From: JAFGHJ01 sp964523975 | GTDB lineage: Bacteria; Hydrothermota; UBA3072 | NCBI GenBank assembly: GCA_964523975.1 | Contig: CAZGBM010000003.1 | Location: forward strand, 1-56,339 | Reading direction: 5' to 3' | DNA length: 56,339 bases | In this document: positions 43,888 through 52,903 of the stretch, one piece after another | Position numbering within the stretch: position 1 is the first letter of the stretch | Layout: every line of letters begins with the position of its first letter | Notes under the pieces: generated by a model | What the model was told of the DNA's origin: nothing | Database searches by the model: none | Seen by the model: only the letters and a program-made list of their open reading frames with translations | Program-made: the position numbers and the translations under genes

Positions 43888-45054
43888 TTACGAATTTGCA
43901 ATCTTATTTCCAAAGAAAGTTTTTATCGAATCACACACATATTCAATCTCTTCTTCTGTTAATTCGGGAAAAATCGGTAATGAAAGAACCTCATCGGCAG
44001 CCTCTTCGGAAAGCGGGAGATCGCCTTTCTTATAACCAAGAGAAATAAAACATTCCTGCAAATGTAAAGGTAAAGGATAATATATCTTGCTCCCAATGCC
44101 TTTTTCCGACAGAAAGTTCATCAATTCCTCTCTTTTATTATTCTTGACACGAATTGTGTACTGATGAAAGATATGCGTGCATTCTCCCGCAGCATAAGGA
44201 CAGTCTATTTCGTCGATATCTTTCAATATATCAGAATAAAGCGCCGCGTTTTCTTTCCTCTTCTTATTCCAATCATCAAGGTATGGCAATTGTGCGAGAA
44301 GAATAGCTGCCTGAAGCGTATCTAATCTGCTGTTATACCCTACTGATAAATGATGATAGTCTTTTTCGGAGCCATGGATCCTCATTTTTTTTAACTCAAC
44401 TGCAAGCTCTTCCCTTGCGGTAGTGATAATTCCTCCGTCTCCGTAAGCTCCTAAATTTTTAGTCGGGAAAAAAGAAAAACAGCCGAGTGCTCCTATAGAA
44501 CCCGCTTTTTTATCTTTATATTCCGCTCCGATAGCCTGACATGCATCCTCAATTACATTTAAGTTGTATTCTTTTGCAATCTCGACAATTGAATCCATAT
44601 CAGCCATCTGTCCGTATAAATGTATGGGTATTATCGCCTTTACCTTCGATAAATTGACCCGTAGTCTGGCAATATGAAATGTTTTTCCCTCTAATAATTC
44701 TTTTATTTTTTCGGGATCTATGTTAAATGTATCCGGCTTAATATCGACGAAAATCGGCGTAGCTCCAACATTATGAATAGCTCCTGCCGTCGAAAAGAAA
44801 GTAAAAGGAGTGGTTATTACAAAATCTCCTATTCCAACTCCTAAATTTCTTAAACTCAGCAAAAGCGCGTCAGTCCCGGAAGCAACAGCAATCGCATACT
44901 CTGTATTGCAATAGTCGGAGATTTCTGATTCTAACTGTCTTACCTCTTCTCCGAGAATGAAATGCTGAGAATTTAAAACATTTTCGATAGCTTTATCGAT
45001 TTCTCCTTTTATCAAATCATAGCGGCGTTTCAAATCTAACAAAGGGACTTCCAC
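43888..45054 (-). CDS. wbpE: DegT/DnrJ/EryC1 sugar aminotransferase, WbpE-like
   Basis: 388-aa PLP enzyme. PLP lysine K199 in FFPTKNLGAYGDGG, GTDALLLSLR for phosphate binding, and EDACQAIGAEY with the PLP-stacking Asp. Similar to WbpE/WlbC, which aminates UDP-3-keto-GlcNAcA, the step between WbpB and WbpD, whose homologues lie at 25268-26821. Substrate inferred from that set. Confidence 0.85.
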   Translation of the reverse strand: MEVPLLDLKRRYDLIKGEIDKAIENVLNSQHFILGEEVRQLESEISDYCNTEYAIAVASGTDALLLSLRNLGVGIGDFVITTPFTFFSTAGAIHNVGATPIFVDIKPDTFNIDPEKIKELLEGKTFHIARLRVNLSKVKAIIPIHLYGQMADMDSIVEIAKEYNLNVIEDACQAIGAEYKDKKAGSIGALGCFSFFPTKNLGAYGDGGIITTAREELAVELKKMRIHGSEKDYHHLSVGYNSRLDTLQAAILLAQLPYLDDWNKKRKENAALYSDILKDIDEIDCPYAAGECTHIFHQYTIRVKNNKREELMNFLSEKGIGSKIYYPLPLHLQECFISLGYKKGDLPLSEEAADEVLSLPIFPELTEEEIEYVCDSIKTFFGNKIANS

Positions 45055-45065
45055 TAATTCCTCCT

Positions 45066-46031
45066 TTACAATACAGTTTTATACCATTCGAAAAATCTTT
45101 TGATCCCTTCTTTTATAGGGACTTTCGGATTGTAACCTAACAGTTTTTTTGCCTTACCTATATCTGCGTAAGTTGTGGGTACATCACCTGGTTGCATATC
45201 AAGCTGTTTTATCGAGACTTTTTTGCCCGTAACCTTTTCTAAAACTCCTATAAGTTCTTTTAAGCTTATGGTTCTTCCGCTTCCGATATTAATTATTTCA
45301 AAATCCATTGGAGTCTCAACGGCAGATAAAACACAATCAACGCAATCACTTATATAAGTGTAATCACGTAGTGAGCTACCGTCACCAAACATCGGTATTG
45401 GAGTTTCCTTCATTATAAAATCTGTAAATTTTCTTATAGCCATATCCGGACGCTGTCTTTCGCCGTAAACCGTGAAAAATCTTAAAATAGTAACAGGTAT
45501 CCCATATAGATTGTTATATGTTTTGCAAAATATTTCGGCAGCCCTTTTAGCTGTCGCGTACGGGGAAATTTGAAGTTCGACAGAATCTTCTTCCGAGAAG
45601 GGCGTTTTTTCATTTAATCCATAAACCGAGGAGGAAGAAGCGAATATAAACTGTCCCACTTTATATTTTTTTGCCATTTCAAGTAGATTAACAGTTCCTT
45701 TAACATCCACGTCCACATAAATACTTGGATTCGCAATAGATGAGCGCACCCCAGCTATGGCGGCAAGGTGGACCACTTTGGTGGGTCTTGGGTATGGGGT
45801 TCCGGAAAAAATATCATTGAGAAGCGGAATGTTTAAAATGTCACCCCGAATTAGTTTAAAATTAGGATTTTTAATAACACCTGAAAGGTTGTTTTCTTTT
45901 AACTTGGGATCATAGTAATCGTTAAAATTATCAAGACATAAAACGAAATACTCTTCCTTGATTAACTTCTCAACAAGATGAGAGCCAATGAAACCTGCAC
46001 CTCCTGTAACTAAAATAGTTTTTCCCTTCAT
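45066..46031 (-). CDS. UDP-glucuronate 4-epimerase-like SDR
   Basis: 321 aa. GGAGFIGSHL, DNFNDYYDPKLKENNL, SSSSVYGLNE, YATAKRAAE and FFTVYGERQRPDMAI together match the UDP-glucuronate epimerase group. It would supply UDP-GalA. ATG 46031 with AAAGGAAA upstream overlaps the preceding GT4 stop (ATGA); a GTG extension to 46049 is rejected. Confidence 0.86.
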   Translation of the reverse strand: MKGKTILVTGGAGFIGSHLVEKLIKEEYFVLCLDNFNDYYDPKLKENNLSGVIKNPNFKLIRGDILNIPLLNDIFSGTPYPRPTKVVHLAAIAGVRSSIANPSIYVDVDVKGTVNLLEMAKKYKVGQFIFASSSSVYGLNEKTPFSEEDSVELQISPYATAKRAAEIFCKTYNNLYGIPVTILRFFTVYGERQRPDMAIRKFTDFIMKETPIPMFGDGSSLRDYTYISDCVDCVLSAVETPMDFEIINIGSGRTISLKELIGVLEKVTGKKVSIKQLDMQPGDVPTTYADIGKAKKLLGYNPKVPIKEGIKRFFEWYKTVL

Positions 46032-47146
46032 TTTAAATTTCCTTTCCACAGACTTTCAATTTTATCCACGGTCTTATCTATAGAGAATTTTTCTTTAACT
46101 CTCTTAAAGCCTGCTTCCCCAAAATCTTTTCTCATTTTTTCATCTCCGAGGAGTTCTTTAATCTTCTCTGCTAATTCATAAGGATTTCCGGGTTCTACAA
46201 GAAGACCTGTTTTCCCATCTAATATAACTTCTTTATTGCCTTCTACATTCGTTGCAACTACTGGAATGCCACAAGCCATAGCTTCCAAAACAGAAACTGG
46301 TAAACCTTCATACAGAGAAGGAAGGACAAAAACATCAATTACCTGAAGAATCTCTGACACATCTTCTCTTTCTCCTAAGAAAAGAGCATTTATTTCTTCT
46401 CTTTCGGCCATCAGTCTCAATTTTTTTTCGTCTTTCCCTGTCCCGACAATAAGTAATTGAAAACAAATTTCTTTCTGTAGGCTCTTGATTGCTTCGAGTA
46501 AAATTTTCACTCCTTTTTTAGGTTCGTGAAGCCGACAAACCGTGCCGACTATTTTTAAATTGCTGTTTAAACCTAATTCCCGTAGTTTTTTTTCTCTATT
46601 TATTTTAATAGAGAAAGAATCTACGTCGATACTATTTGGTATTGTGACAACTTTTTCTCTTTTAATTCCTATATCATGAATTAAAAATCGGGTAACGGCA
46701 TTTGAACAAGAATAAATTACTGTGCTGAATTTTGCCGTAATCCTTTCAAGAAAAATTTCAAGCGAATTCATCCATTGCGAGATATCTTGAACAGAAGAAA
46801 TATTTGGTATGCCGAGAAAAAAACCAAAAATACGAGTTGGGATGTAGGCTCGATAAAGAAAAGCAATTATTAAATCCGGGGGTGCATTTCTTAAATAAAG
46901 AAAATATCTCCATAGAACCCGAAAATCAAATCTCCCTTTGCCATGCAGAGCTATACAGTCAATTCCTTTATTTCTCAATTTATCGGAGACAGGCCCCCAA
47001 CCTTTAAAAGCGAGAACTCGTACCTTATAACCACGTGATTTCAGCCTGGGGGCGATGAGCGCAATCATGCTTTCGCCCCCCCCGAGCGTAAAACCAACCG
47101 TAACAAAAAGAATATCTTTAACCGGTTTTTTCAAAAATCTTCCCAA
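46028..47146 (-). CDS. Glycosyltransferase family 4
   Basis: Up to 372 aa. GFTLGGGESMIALIAPRL (acceptor-side glycine loop), VGTVCRLHEPKKGVKILLEA, LLIVGTGKDEKKLR, VLPSLYEGLPVSVLEAMACG and GNKEVILDGKTG. Start is TTG 47146 or TTG 47134; the latter overlaps the dinG stop as TTGA. First gene of the polysaccharide run on this side, yet apparently read through from dinG. Confidence 0.87.
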   Translation of the reverse strand: MGRFLKKPVKDILFVTVGFTLGGGESMIALIAPRLKSRGYKVRVLAFKGWGPVSDKLRNKGIDCIALHGKGRFDFRVLWRYFLYLRNAPPDLIIAFLYRAYIPTRIFGFFLGIPNISSVQDISQWMNSLEIFLERITAKFSTVIYSCSNAVTRFLIHDIGIKREKVVTIPNSIDVDSFSIKINREKKLRELGLNSNLKIVGTVCRLHEPKKGVKILLEAIKSLQKEICFQLLIVGTGKDEKKLRLMAEREEINALFLGEREDVSEILQVIDVFVLPSLYEGLPVSVLEAMACGIPVVATNVEGNKEVILDGKTGLLVEPGNPYELAEKIKELLGDEKMRKDFGEAGFKRVKEKFSIDKTVDKIESLWKGNLK

Positions 47147-49722
47147 CCTATATCCTCCACAAAACTGCTATATATTTTCCCTTCCCCAAACCAGGACTTT
47201 AGCGCATTTTGTGCTTCAAGACTTGACCGGACGATAGAAATCTCGGTTGGCAAGGAATCTAAAAATGCCGAGCCGTAAGACTTATCAAGAACCCTCCTGT
47301 CAAGAATGAGAACCACTCCCATATCTCTGGTAGAACGAATCAGCCTTCCAAAACCCTGTTTGAATCTTAAAACCGAAAGTGGAAGAATATAATAGGAAAA
47401 ACCGCCAAGACCTTTTTTTTCAAAATAGGCGGATTTGGCTCCGACCAGCGGCTCCGAAGGATTGGGAAAAGGTAATTTCTCGATAACCACTATTTCCAAG
47501 GACTCACCCGGTACATCAATTCCCTGCCAGAAAGAACCAGTTCCAAAAAGAACGGAGTTTTTGTTCTCCCTGAAGAGTGTAAGTAGTTTTTTTCTTGACT
47601 TACCAAAACCCTGCATCAACAACTCCCTGCCTAACTTCTCGAAATCAGAGGATACCTGCTGGTAAACACCTTTCATATGCTTGTAGGACATAAATAGAAC
47701 CAGTGTTCCTCGTTCTTCAGGTATAATAATATCTTTTATAAACTGACTTACTTGTTCAATAAAATCGTCTTCTCCCGGGTCCGAGAGGTAAGCCGGAATG
47801 ATTGTTAAAGCCTGTTCCTTAAATTTATAGGTCTCGGGGAGAGAGACTTCTTTTAAGCGATCGCCGAGGCTGTTTAATCCTAAGATATTTTTTATAAAAT
47901 CGAAAGACTCACCAACTGTAAGAGTCGCCGAAGTCATCACAAATGAGTCTAAATTTGGGTAAAGAAAATTTTCAAGATAAGGAGCAACGTCAAGAGGAGC
48001 TGCAATTAATTCGATTGAAGAAGGGCGCTGTTTATTCAAAAACTTATAATAAAAAACTCTGTCATCTTCTTTCTGCTCGGTAATGATTTTAAAATTAAGA
48101 ACAATTTCTTTCAATTTTTCTTTTTCCGTTTCATCCTCCAATTCGACCGGCTCAAGAAGAGACAGAATTTGCTCCAGCGCCTCTTCAAGGAAACGCAGAG
48201 CTGAAATTTCCTCATCTTTATATAACCCTTCCTGATAATCGCTATTGGAAAGAATCTTTTCGGCAATCTTCTCAAAGGATTCTTTTGCTTTATCGATGGT
48301 ATTTTTTATTTCTTTAATAATTTTAGTGTTTTTCAAACTTCTTGAGATATTGTTGAGTACTGCCTGAATTTCTCCGAAACCGATACTGATCGAGAATCCC
48401 GAGGTGGCGGCACTTTCCAGTTCGTGAGCCTCGTCGAATATAACCTTATTGACATTTAAATTTCCGGTGAAAAAAAGAGCATGGTTGACAAGGATGAGGT
48501 CTGCGTCCTTTAATCTTTTCTTCATATTATAGTAAAAGCAACCTTCAAAATATGGACATATATCTTTTCTGCAGGATTCATCCATGGCGATTAACCCTTT
48601 ATTGATTTCTCTGAAAACATAAGAAATTTCCGAAAGGTCGCCTGTCCTTGTAAGCGAACTCCATAGAAGTAGAGAACAAAGAGAGACCGGCTCGATATCC
48701 GTTGGCAATCCTTTGATTTTCTGCAGGCAGAGATAATTTGAGCGTCCTTTTTGCAAAACAGTATTAACTCCGCAACCGGTTATTTTCTCGGCAAAAGGAA
48801 TATCCTGGTAAAAAAGCTGTTGCTGAAGATTTTTTGTAAAACTTGAAATGTAAATAGGATTTTTTTCATCTCTACTAATTAATATACCTGGAATCAGATA
48901 AGCGAGAGATTTTCCGGTACCTGACGAAGACTCGACAAGAAGAAACTCGCCGTTACTAAGGGAAGAATCAACCAGTTCCGCCATCTGGAGCTGTGAAGGT
49001 CTGTTTTCCAGGGTTTCATGTTCGAAATATTCTTTTATCGAAGAACGCTTCTGGCAGCTTTCATTTCCCCTGTTTTCCCTGAAATTTACCGGAATCTCAA
49101 AAGGATACGGTTTCCTGTTAAGACCCTTACGCAAAGAAATTTCCAGAGCGCTCTTTATTATTTCACTCTCCGTAAATTTCTTCTCCATAACATCCAGTTG
49201 CCTTTTTAAGAGTTCAGGATTTAAGTCTGTCATCAAATCAAATATTTTTAAGAATATTTCGCCTGCCATTTCGGCATCTTCGGCTGCTCTATGGGCATTT
49301 TCATAAGGGATATTCAGATACTCGACAATATTCGAAAGTTTATGACTCGTAACGAAAGGCAGATATATTCTGCTAAGAACAAATGTATCATAAGTCGAAT
49401 TTCCGACCGGGAAACTTTTACTTAAAAAATTTATATCGAATGCAACATTGTGTCCCACTATTGGTTTGTCTTTTATAAAATCTTTAATGTCGGGGATAAT
49501 TTCCTCTAAAGGTTCACTCGAGTCAAGGTCCTTCTGTCTTATTCCCGTAAGTATTAAGACGTTATCGGAAACGGTTTTTCCGGGATTTACAGTTCTTGAA
49601 AATTTTTCGGCAACTTTTCCTTTCTCAAAAAGAACCAGGCCTACCTCAATTATTTTTTCGAGTTCCCAGTCCAACCCTGTAGTCTCAAGGTCAAGCGCAA
49701 CAAACGATTCAATTGGTCCCAC
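47131..49722 (-). CDS. dinG: DinG-family helicase with N-terminal DEDDh exonuclease
   Basis: 863 aa. Residues 1-165: epsilon-type 3'-5' exonuclease (ALDLETTGL, GHNVAFDINFL, HRAAEDAEMAG). Residues 245-863: XPD/DinG helicase with Walker A SSSGTGKS, DEAH box IFDEAHELE and motif VI GFGRLIRSTRD. Four cysteines (YLC; CRKDICPYFEGC) could bind the 4Fe-4S cluster. This fusion is the Firmicutes-type DinG architecture. Role in DNA repair. It overlaps rluB by 14 nt. Confidence 0.92.
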   Translation of the reverse strand: MGPIESFVALDLETTGLDWELEKIIEVGLVLFEKGKVAEKFSRTVNPGKTVSDNVLILTGIRQKDLDSSEPLEEIIPDIKDFIKDKPIVGHNVAFDINFLSKSFPVGNSTYDTFVLSRIYLPFVTSHKLSNIVEYLNIPYENAHRAAEDAEMAGEIFLKIFDLMTDLNPELLKRQLDVMEKKFTESEIIKSALEISLRKGLNRKPYPFEIPVNFRENRGNESCQKRSSIKEYFEHETLENRPSQLQMAELVDSSLSNGEFLLVESSSGTGKSLAYLIPGILISRDEKNPIYISSFTKNLQQQLFYQDIPFAEKITGCGVNTVLQKGRSNYLCLQKIKGLPTDIEPVSLCSLLLWSSLTRTGDLSEISYVFREINKGLIAMDESCRKDICPYFEGCFYYNMKKRLKDADLILVNHALFFTGNLNVNKVIFDEAHELESAATSGFSISIGFGEIQAVLNNISRSLKNTKIIKEIKNTIDKAKESFEKIAEKILSNSDYQEGLYKDEEISALRFLEEALEQILSLLEPVELEDETEKEKLKEIVLNFKIITEQKEDDRVFYYKFLNKQRPSSIELIAAPLDVAPYLENFLYPNLDSFVMTSATLTVGESFDFIKNILGLNSLGDRLKEVSLPETYKFKEQALTIIPAYLSDPGEDDFIEQVSQFIKDIIIPEERGTLVLFMSYKHMKGVYQQVSSDFEKLGRELLMQGFGKSRKKLLTLFRENKNSVLFGTGSFWQGIDVPGESLEIVVIEKLPFPNPSEPLVGAKSAYFEKKGLGGFSYYILPLSVLRFKQGFGRLIRSTRDMGVVLILDRRVLDKSYGSAFLDSLPTEISIVRSSLEAQNALKSWFGEGKIYSSFVEDIGWEDF

Positions 49723-50416
49723 AAGTAAGTCCTTTTAGTTTACTGACCTCATCTTTTGTGAGCTTCCGCCACGCTCCAACCTTAAGATCCGAAAGTTCAA
49801 GACTTCCCAATTTTACCCTTTTAAGTCTCTTCGCGCTATAACCCAGCGTACCAAGCATTCTTCTTATTTCTCTGTTTTTACCTTCCTTTAAGGTTACAAG
49901 TATCTTGTTTTTTCCTTTAAAAACGACTCTGCTTGCCTTGAGATAATCTTTCCCAATAGGCATACCCTCTTCCATTTTTTTTAACTCTTTTCCTGGAACT
50001 ACCGGCAGGATGACTTCATATTCTTTTTCGATCTCAAAAGAAGGGTGCGTTAAACTATGTACCATATCTCCGTCGTTCGTTATCAGAAGAAGTCCTTCGG
50101 AATCTTCATCCAGCCTGCCTACGGGAACCAGTCCCTTTTCCCGGGTATGTATCAAATCCATCACTGTTTTTCTTTTCAATTCGTCGGAAACCGTGGTAAT
50201 GACTCCTCTCGGTTTGTTTAGCATTATATATGTAAATTTTGCCGGAATTTTTAGCTTTTTTCCTTCAAACTCTATTAAATCTTTCTCGGGTTCAACCTGA
50301 AAGAAAGGTTCAAATATGACTTTTCCGTTAACCTTTACCAGGCCTTTTTCAATCAGAGTCGCTGCCTGTCGTCGGGGAACCAGGCCTGCTCTCGACAAAA
50401 AACGCTGAATCCTCAT
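49709..50416 (-). CDS. rluB: Ribosomal pseudouridine synthase, RluB/RsuA family
   Basis: 235 aa. S4 RNA-binding domain (MRIQRFLSRAGLVPRRQA) and catalytic domain with GRLDEDSEGLLL, Asp103 being the catalytic residue; GKNREIRRMLGTLGY is the C-terminal signature. It modifies 23S or 16S rRNA. The scpB-rluB order is a common conserved pair. It overlaps scpB by 68 nt, unusually long. Confidence 0.93.
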   Translation of the reverse strand: MRIQRFLSRAGLVPRRQAATLIEKGLVKVNGKVIFEPFFQVEPEKDLIEFEGKKLKIPAKFTYIMLNKPRGVITTVSDELKRKTVMDLIHTREKGLVPVGRLDEDSEGLLLITNDGDMVHSLTHPSFEIEKEYEVILPVVPGKELKKMEEGMPIGKDYLKASRVVFKGKNKILVTLKEGKNREIRRMLGTLGYSAKRLKRVKLGSLELSDLKVGAWRKLTKDEVSKLKGLTCGTN

Positions 50417-50921
50417 TTTCTATTTCAGGAAGATCTCCAAGAGATTCTAAATGAAAAGTTTCCAAAAATTTACCGGTAGTACCATATAAAAAGGGATGCC
50501 CGAAACCATCTTCCTTACCTACAACCTTTATTAACCCGGCATCCTGCAGAGTGTAAATCACACCGGAACTATCCACTCCTCTAATAGCTTCTATATCTCT
50601 GCGTGTTATAGGCTGTTTGTAGGCGATTACCGCAAGTGTCGTTAAAGCAGCTCTGGACAGATACAATTCTTTTTTATCGGATAACTGTTTTATAATTTCG
50701 GCAAATTCAGGTTTTGTAAAAAGTCTATATCCCTTATTTACCTTTTTGATAACGAATGCTCTATCGGTTTCCTCGTATTCTTTTTCCAGCATAGAGACCA
50801 TTTTCTCGACAACCGCGACGGAACATCTTAAGACATCAGCCATTCTCCTCGAACTCAATGGTTCGGGAGATGCAAACAGTAAAGCCTCTACCGCTTTTTT
50901 ATTATTTCCGTCAATCTGCAT
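50349..50921 (-). CDS. scpB: Segregation and condensation protein B
   Basis: 190 aa, two winged-helix domains that bind ScpA in the SMC condensin complex. Signature: AVEALLFASPEPLSSRRMADVL, then LTTLAVIAYKQPITRRDIEAIRG and FGHPFLYGTTGKFLETF. Start ATG 50921 has GAGGAAAT upstream; the frame extension to 51005 is inside murJ. The acidic tail overlaps rluB. No scpA in the window. Confidence 0.93.
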   Translation of the reverse strand: MQIDGNNKKAVEALLFASPEPLSSRRMADVLRCSVAVVEKMVSMLEKEYEETDRAFVIKKVNKGYRLFTKPEFAEIIKQLSDKKELYLSRAALTTLAVIAYKQPITRRDIEAIRGVDSSGVIYTLQDAGLIKVVGKEDGFGHPFLYGTTGKFLETFHLESLGDLPEIENEDSAFFVESRPGSPTTGSDSD

Positions 50922-52372
50922 ATTTCCTCGATTTTTAATATATAACCCATACAGAGAAAAATCAAGCCAAAAACCGCAGTTCCCGTAATAAAAGACAAAA
51001 AACAATCATGGATTCTTTGGCTATAAATAGCCGCAATAAAAGCTATAGAAGAAACCAGTATTATACGTATAAAAAATGAACGTAAATCTCTCAAGATTTT
51101 CCAATACGGTCTAACAAGCAAAATAAACTGAACCAAACCTGAAAGAGATACAGCAAGAGCCAATCCTCTGGCTTGTAAAGTATTGAGGAGGAATATGGCT
51201 AAAACAACATTGATTAAGAGAGCAATATAGCTTATTCTCATTGGAGTTTTTGTATTCTTTTGTGAAAAATATACGTTTATTATTACTTGATTACCTGAAA
51301 TAAAAGGTATTCCCAGAATATAAAAAAGAAGAATAGAAGCGGTTCGGACTGAATCCTGCAGGGTAAATGCTCCATGTTCATAGAGAATACGAATTGCGGA
51401 CATGCGGACCGTAATGAGTAAAAAAACCGAGGGAATGGAAAGGAGAAAAACAGTTCGGATAGACGACAATATATAGGGGTATTGGTCAAGTTTTTGGGCC
51501 GCTTTTCTTGAAAGTTCGGGAAGGGTAACTGCAGCAACCGCTACCCCGAACATTCCCAGGGGAAGCTGCATTACCCTGTATGCATAACTCAGATGAGAGA
51601 TGTTACCGGCGGGAAGTAAAGAAGCAAGAAAAAGAGTAACGCTCACATTTATTTTGCTGGCGGCAAAGGCAAAAAAAACAGGAATGACAAGACAAAGAGA
51701 TTGTTTTACTCCCGGGTGACCCCACTCGGGTTTCTTTAATCTTATCCCGGCTTTTGGAAGAAAGAAAAGCAAAAATATTAATTGCACTCCACCGCCGACG
51801 AGAACTCCTACGGCTGCTCCGAAGATTCCTAAATTTCTGTATAATAAAAAAGAACATATAATAACAGCAAGATTAAAGAAAACAGTATAAATTCCGGTTA
51901 TAAAAAAGCGGTCAAAATATATAAGGATACCCATAACCACAGAAGCAAATGAAATTAGCATCAAAAATGGGAACATCAATCTTGTAAGCTTGACGGCAAC
52001 TTCAAACTGTAGAGGGTCCCTGGTAAAACCTCTTGCCAGAAGCGAAACTATTTGAGGAGAGAATATAATACCCAGAGATACTATAATAGAAAGCACTATA
52101 ATCAGAGGTAAGAGAAAAGAAGACAAATATCTATTGGCACTTTCTTCTCCTTCTCTGGTGCGGTACTCCGAAAAAATCGGCACAAAAGCGGCGTTCATAC
52201 TACCTTCTCCAAAAAAGTCTCTTAAAAGATTGGGAATATTAAAGGCTATCCGGAAAGCGTCCATAAAGGCAGAAGAACCGAAAAGGTAAGCGAAAACCAC
52301 CTCTCGTCCCATTCCTGTTATTCTTGAAATTAGAGTCCCGATGCTGAATCCGCCGACTTTTTTCAATTTCAT
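50888..52372 (-). CDS. murJ: Lipid II flippase MurJ
   Basis: 494-aa inner-membrane MVF/MOP transporter with about 14 helices that flips lipid II for peptidoglycan synthesis. The start (LISRITGMGREVVFAYLFG), DAFRIAFNIPNLLRDFFGEGSMNAAFVPIF and the later PLGMFGVAVAAVTLPELSR are diagnostic. ATG 52372 is only 5 nt from the end of the IVS-like element, and no Shine-Dalgarno site is seen. scpB starts within its last 34 nt. Confidence 0.95.
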   Translation of the reverse strand: MKLKKVGGFSIGTLISRITGMGREVVFAYLFGSSAFMDAFRIAFNIPNLLRDFFGEGSMNAAFVPIFSEYRTREGEESANRYLSSFLLPLIIVLSIIVSLGIIFSPQIVSLLARGFTRDPLQFEVAVKLTRLMFPFLMLISFASVVMGILIYFDRFFITGIYTVFFNLAVIICSFLLYRNLGIFGAAVGVLVGGGVQLIFLLFFLPKAGIRLKKPEWGHPGVKQSLCLVIPVFFAFAASKINVSVTLFLASLLPAGNISHLSYAYRVMQLPLGMFGVAVAAVTLPELSRKAAQKLDQYPYILSSIRTVFLLSIPSVFLLITVRMSAIRILYEHGAFTLQDSVRTASILLFYILGIPFISGNQVIINVYFSQKNTKTPMRISYIALLINVVLAIFLLNTLQARGLALAVSLSGLVQFILLVRPYWKILRDLRSFFIRIILVSSIAFIAAIYSQRIHDCFLSFITGTAVFGLIFLCMGYILKIEEICRLTEIIKKR

Positions 52373-52380
52373 AGAACTAA

Positions 52381-52420
52381 AGGGATCAAGGGGTCAAGGG
52401 TTCGAGGGTTCAAGGGTTAG
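52381..52420. repeat. Five tandem 8-nt words (AGGGNTCA)
   Basis: AGGGATCA, AGGGGTCA, AGGGTTCG, AGGGTTCA, AGGGTTAG in direct succession. The inverted right-hand array holds three to four units. The stop codon of the four-helix-bundle gene (52412-52410) lies inside this array. Confidence 0.85.
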
Positions 52421-52781
52421 AATCCTTTTTCTCCAGAGATTTAATAAGAGCCTTCAGCATCCTCTCAACTTCCCTTGCGTTTTCCAGAAGCTTATCTTTG
52501 TTTTCTTGAGTCATATAATCTAAATCATACGATAAAAGAAGTTGAGTTTTCAATTCGCAATACGAACCATAAGCTACATACAGAAACCTTATATACTCTT
52601 TAATTGTTCCTCTCCCATAACCTTCTGCAATATTAGAAGGAATAGAAATAGATGAACGCCTTATTTGAGAAGTTAAACAGTATGTTTCTTCTTTGGGAAA
52701 ACTACTGGTTACTTTATAAATACTAATACATAATTTATATGCTTTTTGCCATACTTTTAAGTCCATATAATTCTTCAACAT
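52410..52781 (-). CDS. Four-helix-bundle protein (23S rRNA IVS/S23 family)
   Basis: 123 aa. LKVWQKAYKLCISIYKVTSSFP, LTSQIRRSSISIPSNIAEGYGR and FLYVAYGSYCELKTQLLLSYDL are the signature of TIGR02436-type proteins first known from 23S rRNA intervening sequences. These form small helical bundles with a basic patch; their function is unknown. ATG 52781 used. The gene is not in rRNA here and is enclosed by inverted repeats. Confidence 0.9.
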   Translation of the reverse strand: MLKNYMDLKVWQKAYKLCISIYKVTSSFPKEETYCLTSQIRRSSISIPSNIAEGYGRGTIKEYIRFLYVAYGSYCELKTQLLLSYDLDYMTQENKDKLLENAREVERMLKALIKSLEKKDSNP

Positions 52782-52903
52782 AATATGCCAGAACTTTGAA
52801 TCTTTAAAATTTTCTTGAAGCTTTCTTCCTCGACCCCTCGACTCCTTGGTCCCTTAACTTTCTTCTTCCTAACTTGGGATGTGGTAATGTTGGAAGGGTA
52901 GTA

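Larger units (their letters stand above)
52378..52857 (-). mobile_element. IVS-like element: four-helix-bundle gene between 30-bp inverted arrays
   Basis: A 480-bp unit. The left end 52378-52407 and the right end 52828-52857 are inverted copies matching at 25 of 30 positions without gaps (for example AAGGGATCAAGG against AAGGGACCAAGG). Each is built of an 8-nt word near AGGGNTCA. It encloses a 23S-IVS/S23-type protein gene, but no rRNA gene is near. It sits between tRNA-Pro(CGG) and murJ. A stem of the two ends in RNA, as in rRNA intervening sequences, is possible. Confidence 0.6.

Noticed and set aside
52381..52420. Tandem repeats considered as CRISPR
   Set aside because: Units are 8 nt, degenerate, without spacers, and no cas genes are present.
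52378..52857. Four-helix-bundle gene taken as evidence for a nearby 23S rRNA
   Set aside because: No rRNA sequence is seen; flanks are murJ and tRNA-Pro.
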